Positions 56,776 through 64,000 of a DNA stretch of 64,000 nucleotides are shown here, piece by piece. The notes beneath the pieces are model-generated. The model worked only from the letters and a program-made list of their open reading frames with translations. It had not been told where the DNA came from and made no database searches. This DNA comes from Roseiarcus sp963820775. GTDB taxonomy: Bacteria > Pseudomonadota > Alphaproteobacteria > Rhizobiales > Beijerinckiaceae. Location of the stretch: the NCBI GenBank assembly GCA_963820775.1, contig CAWGBF010000016.1:124001-188000 (forward strand). The letters run 5' to 3'. How positions within the stretch are numbered: the first letter of the stretch is position 1; the number at the start of each line of letters is the position of its first letter. The position numbers were made by a program, and so were the translations under genes.

Positions 56776-57234
56776 TCAGCTTGACTGGCTTCGACGTAGG
56801 GTAGGAGAGGGGCGCTCAGTGTCGAGAATGGCGAGGACAGGACACTGCGGGGTAAGGTCGCTCGCGCATTGCCCAACCGTTTCGGACAGCACTGCCTCGA
56901 GCCTGGCGAGATCGGCGAGCTTCGCGCGGACTTTGGCAAGGTGCCCGCTTGCAATCTCCCGCACCTCCGCGCATGAGGCGCGGCCTGACCCGTCCAAATC
57001 CAATAGGGCGCGGATTTCGTCGAGGTTGAAACCCAAATCCCTTGCCCGCCGGATGAACCCAAGCGTTCGCCGGTGGCGCTCGCCGTAAACCCGCCGGCCT
57101 CCTGCGGTGCGCGGCGGAGCGGCAAGCATCTTGATCCGCTCATAGTAGCGGATGGTTTCGATATGGACGCCCGTCTGCAGCGACAGCGCGCCAATGGAAA
57201 GCGACCCTTCTCGCTTATCTGTGATCGGCTGCAT
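56776..57234 (-). CDS. merR: Mercury-responsive regulator MerR
   Basis: About 152 residues from ATG 57234. The HTH is LSIGALSLQTGVHIETIRYY ERI, then PPRTAGGRRVYGERHRRTLG and FIRRARDLGFNLDEIRALLD. The Hg-binding cysteines are at the expected spacing: ASCAEV before the dimer helix, then ETVGQC and TPQCPVL. MerR holds RNA polymerase at a long-spacer promoter and untwists it when Hg(II) binds. It is divergent from merT with an operator dyad between. Confidence 0.9.
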   Translation of the reverse strand: MQPITDKREGSLSIGALSLQTGVHIETIRYYERIKMLAAPPRTAGGRRVYGERHRRTLGFIRRARDLGFNLDEIRALLDLDGSGRASCAEVREIASGHLAKVRAKLADLARLEAVLSETVGQCASDLTPQCPVLAILDTERPSPTLRRSQSS

Positions 57235-57243
57235 CGCAGAATC

Positions 57244-57275
57244 TTGCTTGCTCCTGTAGTCGCTACAGGATGCAC
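57244..57275 (+). promoter_or_regulatory. Mer operator/promoter
   Basis: TTGCTT (57244-57249) resembles a -35 box, followed by the perfect dyad TCCTGTA-GTCGC-TACAGGA (57252-57270), placed where MerR binds between -35 and a distant -10. It lies between divergent merR and merT, as in other mer operons. Confidence 0.65.
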
Positions 57276-57344
57276 GATGTCCCGATGGCAAGCAATCGGC
57301 GCGCATATAGGGGGGAACCGAGACAACTGACCGCCCCGCCGGCA

Positions 57345-57710
57345 ATGATCGATGCGGCAGCGGGGCGCGCGCAGAAGCTTGCTGCAGCAGGCGGCATTTT
57401 GGCGGCGATTGCGGCCTCCTCGTGCTGCATCGTGCCGCTTTTGCTGTTCGGCCTTGGCGTCAGCGGCGCGTGGATCGGCAATTTGACCAGGCTCGCGCCG
57501 TATCAGCCGATTTTCGTCGCTATGACGCTTGCCTGTCTCGGCTATGGCTATCGGCTGGTTTGGCGCGCGCGCCGGACAGCCTGCGGTGAAGACGCGGCCT
57601 GCTCCCGGTCACTGCCCAACAGAGTCGTCAGTGTCGCGCTCGTTGCCGCGACGCTCCTTGTGGCGGCGGCTGTTGCTTTCGACTTCCTAGCCCCACTGAT
57701 CCTCACGTGA
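57345..57710 (+). CDS. merT: Mercuric transport protein MerT
   Basis: About 121 residues if started at ATG 57345 (MIDAAAGRAQKLAAAGGILA); ATG 57285 or 57270 are alternatives. The first helix carries the Hg-binding pair, IAASSCCIVPLLLFGLGVSG, then AWIGNLTRLAPYQPIFVAMT and a loop with two more Cys (TACGEDAACSRS), then a third helix. MerT receives Hg(II) from periplasmic MerP and moves it inward. Its stop overlaps the open frame leading to merP. Confidence 0.9.
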   Translation: MIDAAAGRAQKLAAAGGILAAIAASSCCIVPLLLFGLGVSGAWIGNLTRLAPYQPIFVAMTLACLGYGYRLVWRARRTACGEDAACSRSLPNRVVSVALVAATLLVAAAVAFDFLAPLILT

Positions 57711-57727
57711 CGATAGGAGAAGATCAC

Positions 57728-58009
57728 ATGACCAAGCTGCTGTTCGCCGCCGCTTCCGCGGCTCTTCTATTCAATACAGCGTCGTTCGCCGCCGAAAGGA
57801 CCGTGACGCTTGCCGTTGAAAACATGACCTGCTCGGCCTGCCCGCACATTGTGAAGGGGAGTCTCGCGGCGGTTCCCGACGTCAGCCAAGTGCTGATCTC
57901 TTTCAAGGACAAGACCGCGACAGTCACTTATGACGATGCCAAGGCGGCGATCCCACTGCTCGTCCGCGCCACAACGGACGCGGGATATCCCTCCGCGCCG
58001 AAGAGCTGA
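57728..58009 (+). CDS. merP: Periplasmic mercury-binding protein MerP
   Basis: 93 residues from ATG 57728, preceded by AGGAGAAG. MTKLLFAAASAALLFNTASF is the signal peptide; the HMA domain starts RTVTLAVENMTCSACPHIVK with the metal site MTCSAC, and continues LISFKDKTATVTYDDAKAAI. It scavenges periplasmic Hg(II) for MerT. Co-transcribed with merT. Confidence 0.93.
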   Translation: MTKLLFAAASAALLFNTASFAAERTVTLAVENMTCSACPHIVKGSLAAVPDVSQVLISFKDKTATVTYDDAKAAIPLLVRATTDAGYPSAPKS

Positions 58010-58017
58010 AGCCGCTC

Positions 58018-58245
58018 ATGTTCGCGTTCAAACCGGTCTCGACGCTCACCTGTCCTGTCTGTGGACGTCAAGCATCCGAAGCGATGTCCACTGACTCCTG
58101 CCAATATTTCTACGAATGCTCTGACTGCAAAACGCTGTTGAAGCCAAAAGCGGGCGATTGCTGCGTATTCTGCTCTTACGGCGACGTGCCGTGCCCGCCA
58201 ATTCAGGAATCGCGGGCTACAGGTGCGACAACATTACGGTCGTGA
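58018..58245 (+). CDS. GDCCVxC-motif protein of mercury operons
   Basis: 75 residues: FKPVSTLTCPVCGRQASEAM, STDSCQYFYECSDCKTLLKP, KAGDCCVFCSYGDVPCPPIQ. Nine cysteines arranged as three CxxC pairs plus GDCCxFC make a small metal-binding (zinc/mercury) protein. The same short gene follows merTP in many alphaproteobacterial mer operons; its role is not established. It begins 8 bases after merP. The next expected gene, merA, is absent; an insertion sequence starts 70 bases later. Confidence 0.85.
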   Translation: MFAFKPVSTLTCPVCGRQASEAMSTDSCQYFYECSDCKTLLKPKAGDCCVFCSYGDVPCPPIQESRATGATTLRS

Positions 58246-58319
58246 ACTGCGTCGTCTTCGCACGGCAGTGATCCCCACGCGGTCACCGACGTACGCACGC
58301 GATTGGGTTTTGACACTAG

Positions 58320-59730
58320 CACTACTTTGGCAGATTTATTCGAGGTGTCTTCGGAGGGTTCGCCTGCAGTGGGGACATCGATAAGGCGGCGCGCGAGCGA
58401 GAATGGCGAGCACGGCGCGCCGGATCGCGGGCAGTGTCGGCTTGGGCGGCCCTTGGCGGATTCTTTTTCCCCCGCTCGCTTCGGCGAGGCGGCGGCTTTG
58501 CAGGTAGGCGTAGGCGATCATCGTCATGAGCGTGTGGCGGTGCAGGCCATGCCAGGATCGGCCTTCGAAGTGGTCGAGGCCGAGTTCTTCCTTGAGCTGC
58601 TGGTGGGCTTGCTCGCAGACCCATCGCGCCTTGATCGCGGCGGCGAGCGTCTTGAGGTTGGCGTCGGGAGGCAGGTTGGAAAGATAGTATTTGCGCTCGC
58701 CCGAGGCGCGACGCTCGCCGACCAGCCAGGCCTCCTCGCCCGGCATGTGCTGCATGCCCTTCTCATGGATGCGTTGTGGCGGACCATCGGCGATCCGCAC
58801 GCGCACGGCGGCGAAGGAGGCCGCCAAAGGCCCTTTGGTTCCTTTACGCCAGCTGACGCGTCGCCACTTTGCGGTGGTGAGAACGTCTTCAGCCGGCGCG
58901 GAGAGCTGATCGGGAATATGGCGCTTGCGCGGCCGCCCGCGTCCGGCGATCGGAAACACCAGCCTGACATTGCTCGGATAGACTTTCTGCTGCTTGGGGA
59001 TTCCGACCGCCCACTTCAGGCCGCGCGCGTCGAGCCCTTGGCGGAACGGCGCGGACAGGCCATAGCCTGCATCCGCCAGCACCGTCGCAAACCGAACGCC
59101 AGCGGCGCGGATGCGGTCGATCTCGGCCAGCGCAATCTCCGGCTTCGTCCGCGCCGCCCGCCAGGTCTCGGGCACGCGGGCCTTCGCCATCCGGTCGGGG
59201 GCGCCGGTCCAGCTCTCCGGCAGAAACAGGCGCAGGCCGATCATCACCGGAACCTCGTCCCGCGCCAGCGTCAGCGACACCAGCGTCTGGCAATTGGCGG
59301 TCTTGCCGAGCGCCGAGGCGTATTGCGGCGCGACCCCGACCGAATGCGACCCCTTCTTCGGCAGCGCCGTGTCGTCGACGACAAGGACTGCATTGGCGCC
59401 CCCGATCAGCTTGTCCGCCTGGATCGCGAGTTCCTCTTCCAGCGGCGCTTCGTTCCAGACGCCGCTCGCAATGAAATGATGCAACTGGTCGTAGTCGCCG
59501 GGCGCCCATCGCGACGCCATCGGCTCGACGCTCTTGCGGTCGCCCGGCCCAATCAGCCCAGCAACGTAGAGCGGACACATCCGTCGGCGCGCCTTGTGTC
59601 CGAGCCGCGCCAGGAACGGCGCAAGCCACCGATCAAGATCCCCGCCCCAGTCCGCCACGCCGGCCCTCCAAATCGCGGAGCCGACGATCGGTCAAAATCC
59701 TTTCCGAACTCTTAATCTGCCAAAGTAGTG
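58320..59730 (-). mobile_element. Complete IS701-family insertion sequence, 1411 bp
   Basis: Perfect terminal inverted repeats CACTACTTTGGCAGATT (58320-58336) and AATCTGCCAAAGTAGTG (59714-59730) enclose one transposase gene. The element is bordered by a 4-base direct repeat CTAG at 58316-58319 and 59731-59734, fitting the YTAR target duplications of IS701. Intact ends and target duplication indicate recent insertion. It lies at the downstream edge of the mer operon. Confidence 0.93.
58336..59658 (-). CDS. IS701-family DDE transposase
   Basis: 440 residues, MADWGGDLDRWLAPFLARLG. DDE residues are visible in NAVLVVDDTALPKKGSHSVG (first Asp), RFATVLADAGYGLSAPFRQG (second Asp) and QLKEELGLDHFEGRSWHGLH (Glu, with the family's HFEGRSW). 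The frame is intact, so it may be active. The plus-strand frame covering the same bases is antisense and not a gene. Confidence 0.93.
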   Translation of the reverse strand: MADWGGDLDRWLAPFLARLGHKARRRMCPLYVAGLIGPGDRKSVEPMASRWAPGDYDQLHHFIASGVWNEAPLEEELAIQADKLIGGANAVLVVDDTALPKKGSHSVGVAPQYASALGKTANCQTLVSLTLARDEVPVMIGLRLFLPESWTGAPDRMAKARVPETWRAARTKPEIALAEIDRIRAAGVRFATVLADAGYGLSAPFRQGLDARGLKWAVGIPKQQKVYPSNVRLVFPIAGRGRPRKRHIPDQLSAPAEDVLTTAKWRRVSWRKGTKGPLAASFAAVRVRIADGPPQRIHEKGMQHMPGEEAWLVGERRASGERKYYLSNLPPDANLKTLAAAIKARWVCEQAHQQLKEELGLDHFEGRSWHGLHRHTLMTMIAYAYLQSRRLAEASGGKRIRQGPPKPTLPAIRRAVLAILARAPPYRCPHCRRTLRRHLE

Positions 59731-59970
59731 CTAGAGCTTCCGCTGTTGAGTTCACGCGGGGATCGCTCCGTTGCGCCTCCCGCCTCCATCCGGTCTTAAA
59801 CACAACCTTGCTGGAAGATGGGCGGTCGCTGAGCCGATAAATTCGTTCACCCTGGGGGCGCGCGATGGGTCCCGCGCTTCGGCCCGAGTAGGCAAAAAAA
59901 TAGCGCCGCTCGGCGCAAGAAAACGGTTGCCCGTCGAAGCGGTGCGCGCGCCGACGGGCTCAAGAATTTG

Positions 59971-59996
59971 ACGCCGCCCGCTTTGACGGGCGGCGT
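59971..59996 (-). terminator. Intrinsic terminator of pqqA
   Basis: ACGCCGCCCG-CTTTGA-CGGGCGGCGT is a perfect 10-bp stem just after the pqqA stop; on the minus strand it is followed by CAAATTCTTG, a short U-rich tract. Confidence 0.75.
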
Positions 59997-60001
59997 TCAA
60001 A

Positions 60002-60079
60002 TCACATCTCCGCCGACAGGTAGCTCGTCACTTCCATGCCAACGCAGACTTCACGAACTTCAGGGGTCGACCATGCCAT
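60002..60079 (-). CDS. pqqA: PQQ precursor peptide PqqA
   Basis: 25 residues from ATG 60079, with AAGGAA nine bases upstream: MAWSTPEVREVCVGMEVTSY then LSAEM. The core EVTSY carries the Glu and Tyr, three residues apart, that PqqE cross-links to form pyrroloquinoline quinone, and VREVCVGMEVTSY is the standard PqqA signature. The gene has its own terminator and a leader of over 70 bases. No pqqB, C, D or E gene is near, so it is a stand-alone precursor copy whose processing enzymes must be elsewhere. It falls inside a longer minus frame (60313-60002), whose upstream part is not conserved. Confidence 0.88.
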   Translation of the reverse strand: MAWSTPEVREVCVGMEVTSYLSAEM

Positions 60080-60432
60080 GGCGTCGTTTCCTTCTGTGTC
60101 TTTCCGACTGTCTCTTCTGAGCTCCGTTCTGCTGAGAGCCCAGAGCCGAGTATAGGCTACCATGGCCGACAAACAGCCGTCAAACCATTCTCTCCCCGCA
60201 TCGTGGTTCGCACTTTTTTCGCGGCGACGATCGCTTCTAGGCATGAGTGCGCCCGGCTGGCTTTTATGTAGCCCTGCCGGCGGCGTTCGACAAGGCGGCT
60301 TAGCCGCAGACAATTTGACAAATCAGAAAATGTGCTACATCTTTCATATTCCGCCGGAAAGTTGGATTTACTTTGATTTACTTGGACGGATTCAGCCGTC
60401 GGATCGCGCTCGCCGCTCGGCTCGCAAAGGGC
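60080..60432. other. Leader and promoter region upstream of pqqA
   Basis: 353 bases with no credible gene. On the minus strand a -10-like TATACT lies near 60150, with TTGACG further upstream at non-standard spacing, so the pqqA promoter is not assigned firmly. Around 60340-60390 the sequence is AT-rich with a direct repeat of GATTTACTT, similar in flavour to the AT-rich block at 41000-41080. Confidence 0.4.
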
Positions 60433-60975
60433 TTAGCGATGCGGGAAGGCGGCGCAGGTTCCGCGGACTAGGCTTGCGGGAGCCGCGGCGAACAGGACGA
60501 ACGGTCGCTGCGACGTCCCTCCGGACGTTTGCTCGATCGTGAGCGTAAGCACGTCACCGTCGCTCATGATCGCCTCGCCCATGAGCGCGCCGTCGGCGCC
60601 GGACATTCGCGTCCAGACGATCGTCGCCTCCTCGCCGTCGCTGAACCTCAGATGTCCGATGGCCGTTTCGGCGTCATAAAGGGGCTTGAGGACCGCGCTT
60701 GCTTGCGGATCGATCAATGCCACAATTGCGCCCTCGCCGAAGGTCGCGGACACCTCGAACTTCGCCTCGCCGCCGACCGCGAACGAGGGAAGACTTCCCG
60801 CCTCGGATGTCCGACCAGCGCAATCGAAGGCGATGCTCAAGGCCTCACCGAGGCTCGTGACTGACAATTCGCCCGCCGAGGAGAGCGGTTGACTGAGAAG
60901 GGCACAGCATCCGAGCAGGGCGCTTACGACCCGGATCCGCGCGCGGCGCTGGCGTCGCGCGAGCGTTCGGCCCAC
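60433..60975 (-). CDS. Exported hypothetical protein
   Basis: 180 residues. An N-terminal basic stretch and hydrophobic segment (VVSALLGCCALLSQPLSSAG) form a signal peptide, possibly with lipobox-like LLGC but lacking usual context. The mature part is beta-rich (VTSLGEALSIAFDCAGRTSE, GEAKFEVSATFGEGAIVALI, GHLRFSDGEEATIVWTRMSG, DVLTLTIEQTSGGTSQRPFV) with two Cys. Not recognised. It follows the SDR gene on the same strand by one base and may be co-transcribed. Confidence 0.6.
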   Translation of the reverse strand: MGRTLARRQRRARIRVVSALLGCCALLSQPLSSAGELSVTSLGEALSIAFDCAGRTSEAGSLPSFAVGGEAKFEVSATFGEGAIVALIDPQASAVLKPLYDAETAIGHLRFSDGEEATIVWTRMSGADGALMGEAIMSDGDVLTLTIEQTSGGTSQRPFVLFAAAPASLVRGTCAAFPHR

Positions 60976-61785
60976 TCAAAAAGCGCCCGCGAACGCGCCG
61001 CCGTCGATCAGGATGTTCTGACCCGTGATGAATCCCGCGTGGGCGCTGGCGAGGAAGGCGCAAAGCGCGCCGAATTCGGCCGGATCGCCAAATCGCCCGA
61101 CCGGGATGCGCGCCTTCGAATCGGCGCGCGCAGCGTCCACACTCACGCCTCGCTGCGCCGCCGCGCGCGCGAGGCCGGATTTCTGCCTGTCGGTTTCAAA
61201 CGATCCAGGCTGGATCGAGTTGATGGTCACGTTGTCGCGCGCGAACAGCCGGGCGGCAGAGGCGAGGAACGCGGTCAGCCCGGCGCGCGCGCCCGACGAG
61301 ACGTCGAGGCCGGCGATCGGCGCCCGGACCGAACTCGAGGTGATGTTGATGATTCGCCCGAACTTGCGCTCAACCATGCCCGGCGCCAGCGCTTGTACGA
61401 GAGCGATCGGGGTCAGCATGTTGAACTCGATCCCTTTGAGGACATCCTCGCGGTTGATCTCGCCGAAACTCTTGTATGGCGGCCCGCCGTTGTTATTGAC
61501 CAGAATATCGGCGTCTGGGCAGGCCGCGGTCAGTTCCGCGCGCGTCGCTGGATTGTCGAGATCCCCCGGAACCATACGAATTTCCGCGCCCGTCGCCTGC
61601 CGTAGTTCCTGCGCGGTCCGGTCCAAGACCTCCGCGTCGCGCCCGTTGAGAACGACTGCGCATCCAGCTTCCGCCAGCGCCCGCGCGCAGGCGCGGCCCA
61701 AACCTTTGCTCGACGCGCAAACGATCGCTTTCCGGCCGGCGATTCCCAAGTCCACTGTGGCGCCCCTGCTCTCGACACTATCCAA
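60976..61785 (-). CDS. SDR-family oxidoreductase lacking the usual catalytic Tyr
   Basis: 269 residues. The cofactor loop is AIVCASSKGLGRACARALAE, followed by VVLNGRD, GDLDNPATRAE, and ILVNNNGGPP in place of NNAG. RIINITSSSVRAPIAGLDVS then SGARAGLTAFLASAARLFAR shows that the classical YxxxK is replaced by SxxRA, as in an SDR subfamily with L-x-x-S-x-x-R-A/S-G-L. The ending TGQNILIDGGAFAGAF is normal. It may act as a reductase with altered chemistry; substrate unknown. Divergent from the LpxH-like gene. Confidence 0.87.
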   Translation of the reverse strand: MDSVESRGATVDLGIAGRKAIVCASSKGLGRACARALAEAGCAVVLNGRDAEVLDRTAQELRQATGAEIRMVPGDLDNPATRAELTAACPDADILVNNNGGPPYKSFGEINREDVLKGIEFNMLTPIALVQALAPGMVERKFGRIINITSSSVRAPIAGLDVSSGARAGLTAFLASAARLFARDNVTINSIQPGSFETDRQKSGLARAAAQRGVSVDAARADSKARIPVGRFGDPAEFGALCAFLASAHAGFITGQNILIDGGAFAGAF

Positions 61786-61886
61786 GTCGACAATTATAAA
61801 CGCTTCGAGTGCGTCGCGTCATCGAAGCGACATGAGAATCTGCGCAGTCATTTCTCGTTGTTCGCCCCCTCGCGAGGAGGCCCTCT

Positions 61887-62714
61887 GTGCCCAAGTCCCA
61901 ACAAACCCATCGATACAGGACGCTGTTCCTGTCGGATTTGCACCTGGGCACGCGCGGTTGCCAGGCGCATCTTATCCTGGATATGCTGCGGCATGTCGAG
62001 GCCGACACGATCTACCTGGTCGGCGACATCATCGATGGCTGGCGGCTCCGCTCCGGGTGGTACTGGCCGCAGGCGCATAACGACGTCATCCAGAAATTGC
62101 TGCGCAAGGTCAGGCGCGGCGCGCGGATGGTGTTCGTTCCCGGCAACCACGATGAATTCGCCCGTCAGTTCTTCGGCCTGACCTTCGGCGGGATCGAGAT
62201 CAAGCGGCAAGCGATCCATACCGCGGCCGACGGCAAGCGCTACCTCATCATTCATGGCGACGAATTCGACGTTGTCGTGCGGCACTCGAAGTGGCTGGCC
62301 TTCTTCGGCGACTGGGCCTACGATTTCGCCCTGTTCGTCAACACCCATTTCAACGCGGCGCGCCGGGCGTTGGGCCTGCCCTATTGGTCGTTTTCGGCCT
62401 GGGCGAAGCTCAAGGTCAAGAACGCGGTCAATTTCATCGGCTCATTCGAGCGTGAGCTGGCTGGGGAAGCCAAAAAGCGCGGCGTCGACGGCGTGGTCTG
62501 CGGCCATATTCATCATCCGGTCATCCGCGACATGGAGGGCGTGATCTACGTCAATACCGGCGACTTCGTCGAATCCTGCTCGCTCGTCGTCGAGCACCAC
62601 GACGGCCGGCTGGAGGTGCTGCGCTGGAAGGATCCGTTGCGGCTCGCCGCGTTGGTCGATGACACCGCTTCGTTCGAAGGGGAAGCCGACGAGGCGCAAG
62701 CGGAAGCGGCTTGA
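61887..62714 (+). CDS. UDP-2,3-diacylglucosamine diphosphatase-like metallophosphoesterase
   Basis: 275 residues from a GTG start (MPKSQQTHRYRTLFLSDLHL). The calcineurin-type metal motifs are complete: SDLHLGTRG, YLVGDIIDGWRLRSG, FVPGNHDEFARQF, LIIHGDEFDVVVRHS, VVCGHIHHPVIRDM. LpxH-like enzymes hydrolyse UDP-diacylglucosamine in lipid A synthesis, but alphaproteobacteria usually use LpxI for that, and copies paired with a glycosyltransferase, as here, may act on another lipid or nucleotide. The next gene overlaps by one base. Confidence 0.9.
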   Translation: MPKSQQTHRYRTLFLSDLHLGTRGCQAHLILDMLRHVEADTIYLVGDIIDGWRLRSGWYWPQAHNDVIQKLLRKVRRGARMVFVPGNHDEFARQFFGLTFGGIEIKRQAIHTAADGKRYLIIHGDEFDVVVRHSKWLAFFGDWAYDFALFVNTHFNAARRALGLPYWSFSAWAKLKVKNAVNFIGSFERELAGEAKKRGVDGVVCGHIHHPVIRDMEGVIYVNTGDFVESCSLVVEHHDGRLEVLRWKDPLRLAALVDDTASFEGEADEAQAEAA

Positions 62715-63777
62715 TGCGCATCCTGATCGCGACCGACGCTTGGCGTCCCCAAGTCAATGGGGTGGTGTCGACGCTGGAGCGAATGACCCAGGCGGCCGCC
62801 GAATTGGGCGCGGCTTTTGACTTCCTCACGCCGCAGGGCATGTGGAGCGCTCCCCTGCCCTCCTACCCGGAAATTCGCGTCGCAATCCCATCCTGGCGAA
62901 AGATCGGACAGCGCATCGAGGAAGCCAAGCCCGACCATATCCATATCGCCACCGAAGGACCGATCGGCTGGCTGACGCGGCGCTATTGCCTCACGCATAA
63001 GCGGATCTTCACCACCAGTTACCACACCCGTTTTCCCGAATATGTGTCGGCGCGGATCCGCGTTCCCGAATGGCTGACCTATGCGGGCTTGCGCTATTTT
63101 CATGGACCTTCGGCTGCAGTCATGGCGCCGACGCCGACGATCGGCGCGGACCTCACCCGCCGCGGCTTCCCCGAGTCCGGCTTTGGACGCGCGGCGTCAA
63201 CCATGCCGTTTACCGCCCACGGGCCAAGCGTGCGCTCGACCTGCCGCGGCCGATCTTCCTATCGGTTGGGCGGGTCGCGGTGGAAAAGAACCTTGAAGCG
63301 CTGCTTGCCCTCGATCTGCCCGGCTCGACCGTCATCGTCGGCGACGGACCGGTTCGACGCCACCTCGAGCGCCGCTACCGCCATGCGCATTTTCTCGGCG
63401 CCAAGCAAGGCGAAGCGCTGGCTGACATCTATGCGAGCGCCGACGTGTTCGTCTTCCCCTCGCGCACCGACACGTTCGGGATCGTTATGATCGAGGCTAT
63501 GGCTAGCGGCTTGCCGGTCGCGGCTTATCCTGTGCCTGGACCGATCGATGTCGTAGGGCCTAGCGCTGGAGTGCTCGACGAGGATCTGCGGGCGGCCTGC
63601 CTCAAGGCGTTGACCATGTCGCGCGAGCAGGCGCGCGAACATTCGATGCGTTTCACGTGGAAAGAGAGCGCGCGCCAGTTCCTCGAGAACATCGAGGCTA
63701 GTCGATCAGACCTCAAAGTGGCGATCCCCACCCCGTCCGGGCTTATCAGGGGCGCCCGGGCGTTCGAGCATCGGTAA
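62714..63777 (+). CDS. Family 4-type glycosyltransferase (frameshift near 63171)
   Basis: Corrected length about 354 residues. MRILIATDAWRPQVNGVVST LERM starts the GT-B N-terminal domain, with HIATEGPIGWLTRRYCLTHK and TTSYHTRFPEYVSARI. At about 63171 the frame breaks in a run of C; the second frame gives RLWTRGVNHAVYRPRAKRAL, SVGRVAVEKNLEALL, VGDGPVRR, and the E-x7-E-type donor site SRTDTFGIVMIEAMASGLPV. It resembles GDP-mannose-dependent or diglucosyl/sulfoquinovosyl lipid glycosyltransferases. Coupled to the LpxH-like gene, it probably builds a membrane glycolipid. Confidence 0.85.
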
Positions 63778-63879
63778 CGCCCGAGGCGAAGTGGCGCTCG
63801 GCGACGAAAGGCCGCTTCCGCCGCAAGCCGTCCACCGGCAAGCTCCGGCGCGGCGCAATCCCCGCCTTCGGCCCGCGGT

Positions 63880-64000
63880 TACGCCGCCTTCGCCAGCCGC
63901 TGCTGCACCGTCGTCCTCAGCTTATTGAGATCGTGGGCGAAGAGACGGATGCCGTCGGACAGCTTCTCGGTCGCCATCTGGTCCTCGTTCAGCATCCAGC
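63880..64000 (-). CDS. tal: Transaldolase, C-terminal part only
   Basis: The minus strand entering at 64000 encodes WMLNEDQMATEKLSDGIRLF then AHDLNKLRTTVQQRLAKAA and TAA at 63882-63880. WxxNEDxMATEKLxxGIRxFAxDxxKL is the conserved C-terminus of the long transaldolase type (also found in Tal-Pgi fusions). Transaldolase exchanges dihydroxyacetone units in the pentose phosphate pathway. The rest lies outside the window. Confidence 0.78.

Noticed and set aside
58303..59715. 470-codon plus-strand open frame across the insertion sequence
   Set aside because: Antisense of the transposase; runs through both inverted repeats.

Overview
This is GC-rich, densely coded chromosomal DNA from an alphaproteobacterium. 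The gene sets (cytochrome bc1 beside mtnP, Tim44-like/mltA/smr, gmk/yicC, coxSML/paoABC-type molybdenum hydroxylase, Mla-type transporter, LpxH-like phosphatase with a glycosyltransferase) and the dispersed palindromes fit the Hyphomicrobiales. An orphan 25-residue PqqA peptide makes a PQQ-using, possibly methylotrophic Beijerinckiaceae/Methylocystaceae-type organism plausible, but that placement is inference.

Layout. 0-5 kb: UPF0114 membrane protein (cut by the edge), mtnP, cytochrome c1, cytochrome b, trmL, and a LuxR-type response regulator beside acs. 7-15 kb: EVE protein, gpsA, Tim44-like, mltA, smr, ndk, NIPSNAP, DUF1344 protein, trans-aconitate methyltransferase-like gene, ParA-like ATPase. 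15-21 kb: a TetR-headed stress-type cluster (two VOC proteins, DUF899, YciI), a small methyltransferase, and a divergent TetR/GST pair. 21-33 kb: PEP-CTERM protein, broken VapC, two paralogous small membrane proteins around a PRC-barrel gene, Tat-exported esterase, CitE-like lyase, adenylate cyclase, gmk-yicC, a poly-histidine exported peptide, trmJ, and three tandem paralogous exported proteins with a BrnT/BrnA module lodged between them. 33-42 kb: greA, carB, RibD/DHFR-like protein, an orphan BrnA colliding with a truncated HNH-like gene, PagL-like deacylase, HTH protein, TPR lipoprotein. 42-54 kb: paoABC-like oxidoreductase, diguanylate cyclase with a truncated EAL domain, an mhqO/mhqD-like pair, and the MlaE-MlaF-MlaD-lipoprotein operon whose MCE subunit carries 93-residue repeats. 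54-60 kb is accessory: a 166-bp tandem repeat, XRE-cupin regulator, gene remnants, a partial mercury operon (merR/merT/merP/GDCC protein) cut off by a complete IS701-family element, then pqqA. 60-64 kb: SDR, LpxH-like phosphatase, glycosyltransferase and the 3' end of a transaldolase gene.

Main caveat: at least a dozen conserved genes, including essential ones (cytochrome b, acs, three breaks in carB, trmL, mtnP), carry single-base frameshifts. Most look like one extra base; a few look like one missing base. This pattern points to residual assembly indels more than to real decay. For these genes I give frame-corrected extents. No tRNA, rRNA or CRISPR array was recognised.
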